Below are positions 5,269 through 5,544 of a DNA stretch of 5,544 nt, piece after piece. The notes beneath the pieces were generated by a model, which did no database searches, was not told where the DNA came from, and worked only from the letters and a program-made list of their open reading frames with translations. This stretch comes from Crocinitomicaceae bacterium. GTDB lineage: Bacteria > Bacteroidota > Bacteroidia > Flavobacteriales_D > Sanyastnellaceae. The stretch lies in contig JADLBA010000324.1 of assembly GCA_020848015.1 (NCBI GenBank), positions 1 to 5,544 on the forward strand, given 5' to 3'. How positions within the stretch are numbered: the first letter of the stretch is position 1; the number at the start of each line of letters is the position of its first letter. A program made the translations under genes and the position numbers.

Positions 5269-5544
5269 TGAATTGCCTCCACAGTTTTTGGTGAAATGAA
5301 TAATATGAACCTAAAGGAATTACCATTCGGTTTTTATAGTTTGTTACACTATGAATACGCGATACGGAAATTTTTATTCTCCAGTTTTTTTATGCTCGGA
5401 TCTACTCTATCTGAATAGACTATAGAATATCATCAACCGTATCTGCACTCAGAAGAATTTCAGGATAAGTCACTATGACTAATTCGTCCAATACATTTTC
5501 TTATGGATTATGAAAATAACTCTAAATGAACAGACGGAGTGGGA
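5269..5544. other. Downstream region to window edge, no gene supported
   Basis: This AT-rich tail has no plus-strand frame I can support. Hairpins are small: TCTAT/ATAGA at 5406-5419 and AGTCA/TGACT at 5468-5480. A run of seven T at 5385-5391 is not preceded by a convincing stem, so I do not call a terminator for the outer-membrane protein gene. The last bases could hold the tail of a minus-strand gene entering from the right, but too little is visible to say. Confidence 0.5.

Noticed and set aside
5385..5391. Run of seven T as a terminator for the outer-membrane protein gene
   Set aside because: It lies over 110 bp after the stop codon and no stable GC-containing stem directly precedes it.
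5478..5544. Tail of a minus-strand gene entering from the right edge
   Set aside because: Short open minus-strand stretches exist, but 7-22 codons without a recognisable motif cannot support a call.
1..5544. CRISPR array, insertion sequence, tRNA, or defence/toxin-antitoxin system
   Set aside because: There are no regularly spaced repeats, terminal inverted repeats, transposase-like frame, tRNA-like arms or paired small genes. The four genes are ordinary chromosomal families.

Overview
The window looks like chromosomal DNA from a member of the Bacteroidota. This rests on three things. The protein families are a Bacteroidota-style flavin reductase, a type II IlvE and a DUF5723-like outer-membrane protein. 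There are no clear Shine-Dalgarno sequences. At least one upstream region has a good match to the Bacteroidota -7 element TAnnTTTG. The window does not allow a genus call. About 73% of it is coding, with unusually long AT-rich gaps between the genes.

Layout: (1) Positions 1-844, minus strand: a flavin reductase-family gene that runs off the left edge, missing only its C-terminal end. (2) 845-1414: a 570-bp divergent gap without a convincing gene, holding candidate promoters for both flanking genes and some short repeats. (3) 1415-2092, plus strand: a NarL/LuxR-type response regulator with no partner kinase in view, ending in a hairpin that includes its stop codon. (4) 2093-2301: a gap with a strong 9-bp inverted repeat followed by a TATTTTTG promoter element. 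(5) 2302-3372, plus strand: branched-chain amino acid aminotransferase IlvE, complete. (6) 3373-3795: a 423-bp gap unusually rich in perfect or near-perfect inverted repeats, with a TTGACA/TAATAC promoter-like pair. (7) 3796-5268, plus strand: an exported protein with an outer-membrane beta-barrel appearance, resembling DUF5723. (8) 5269-5544: no supported gene.

The four genes do not look like one operon. Each has its own gap of about 200 bp or more, and no shared pathway is evident. IlvE makes or degrades branched-chain amino acids in the cytoplasm, the flavin reductase is a probable cytoplasmic FMN enzyme, the regulator is a transcription factor of unknown stimulus, and the last protein belongs to the cell envelope.

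I found no convincing new multi-gene system. The most interesting material is non-coding: the inverted-repeat cluster before the outer-membrane protein gene, the inverted repeat before ilvE, and the altered acidic pocket of the response regulator.
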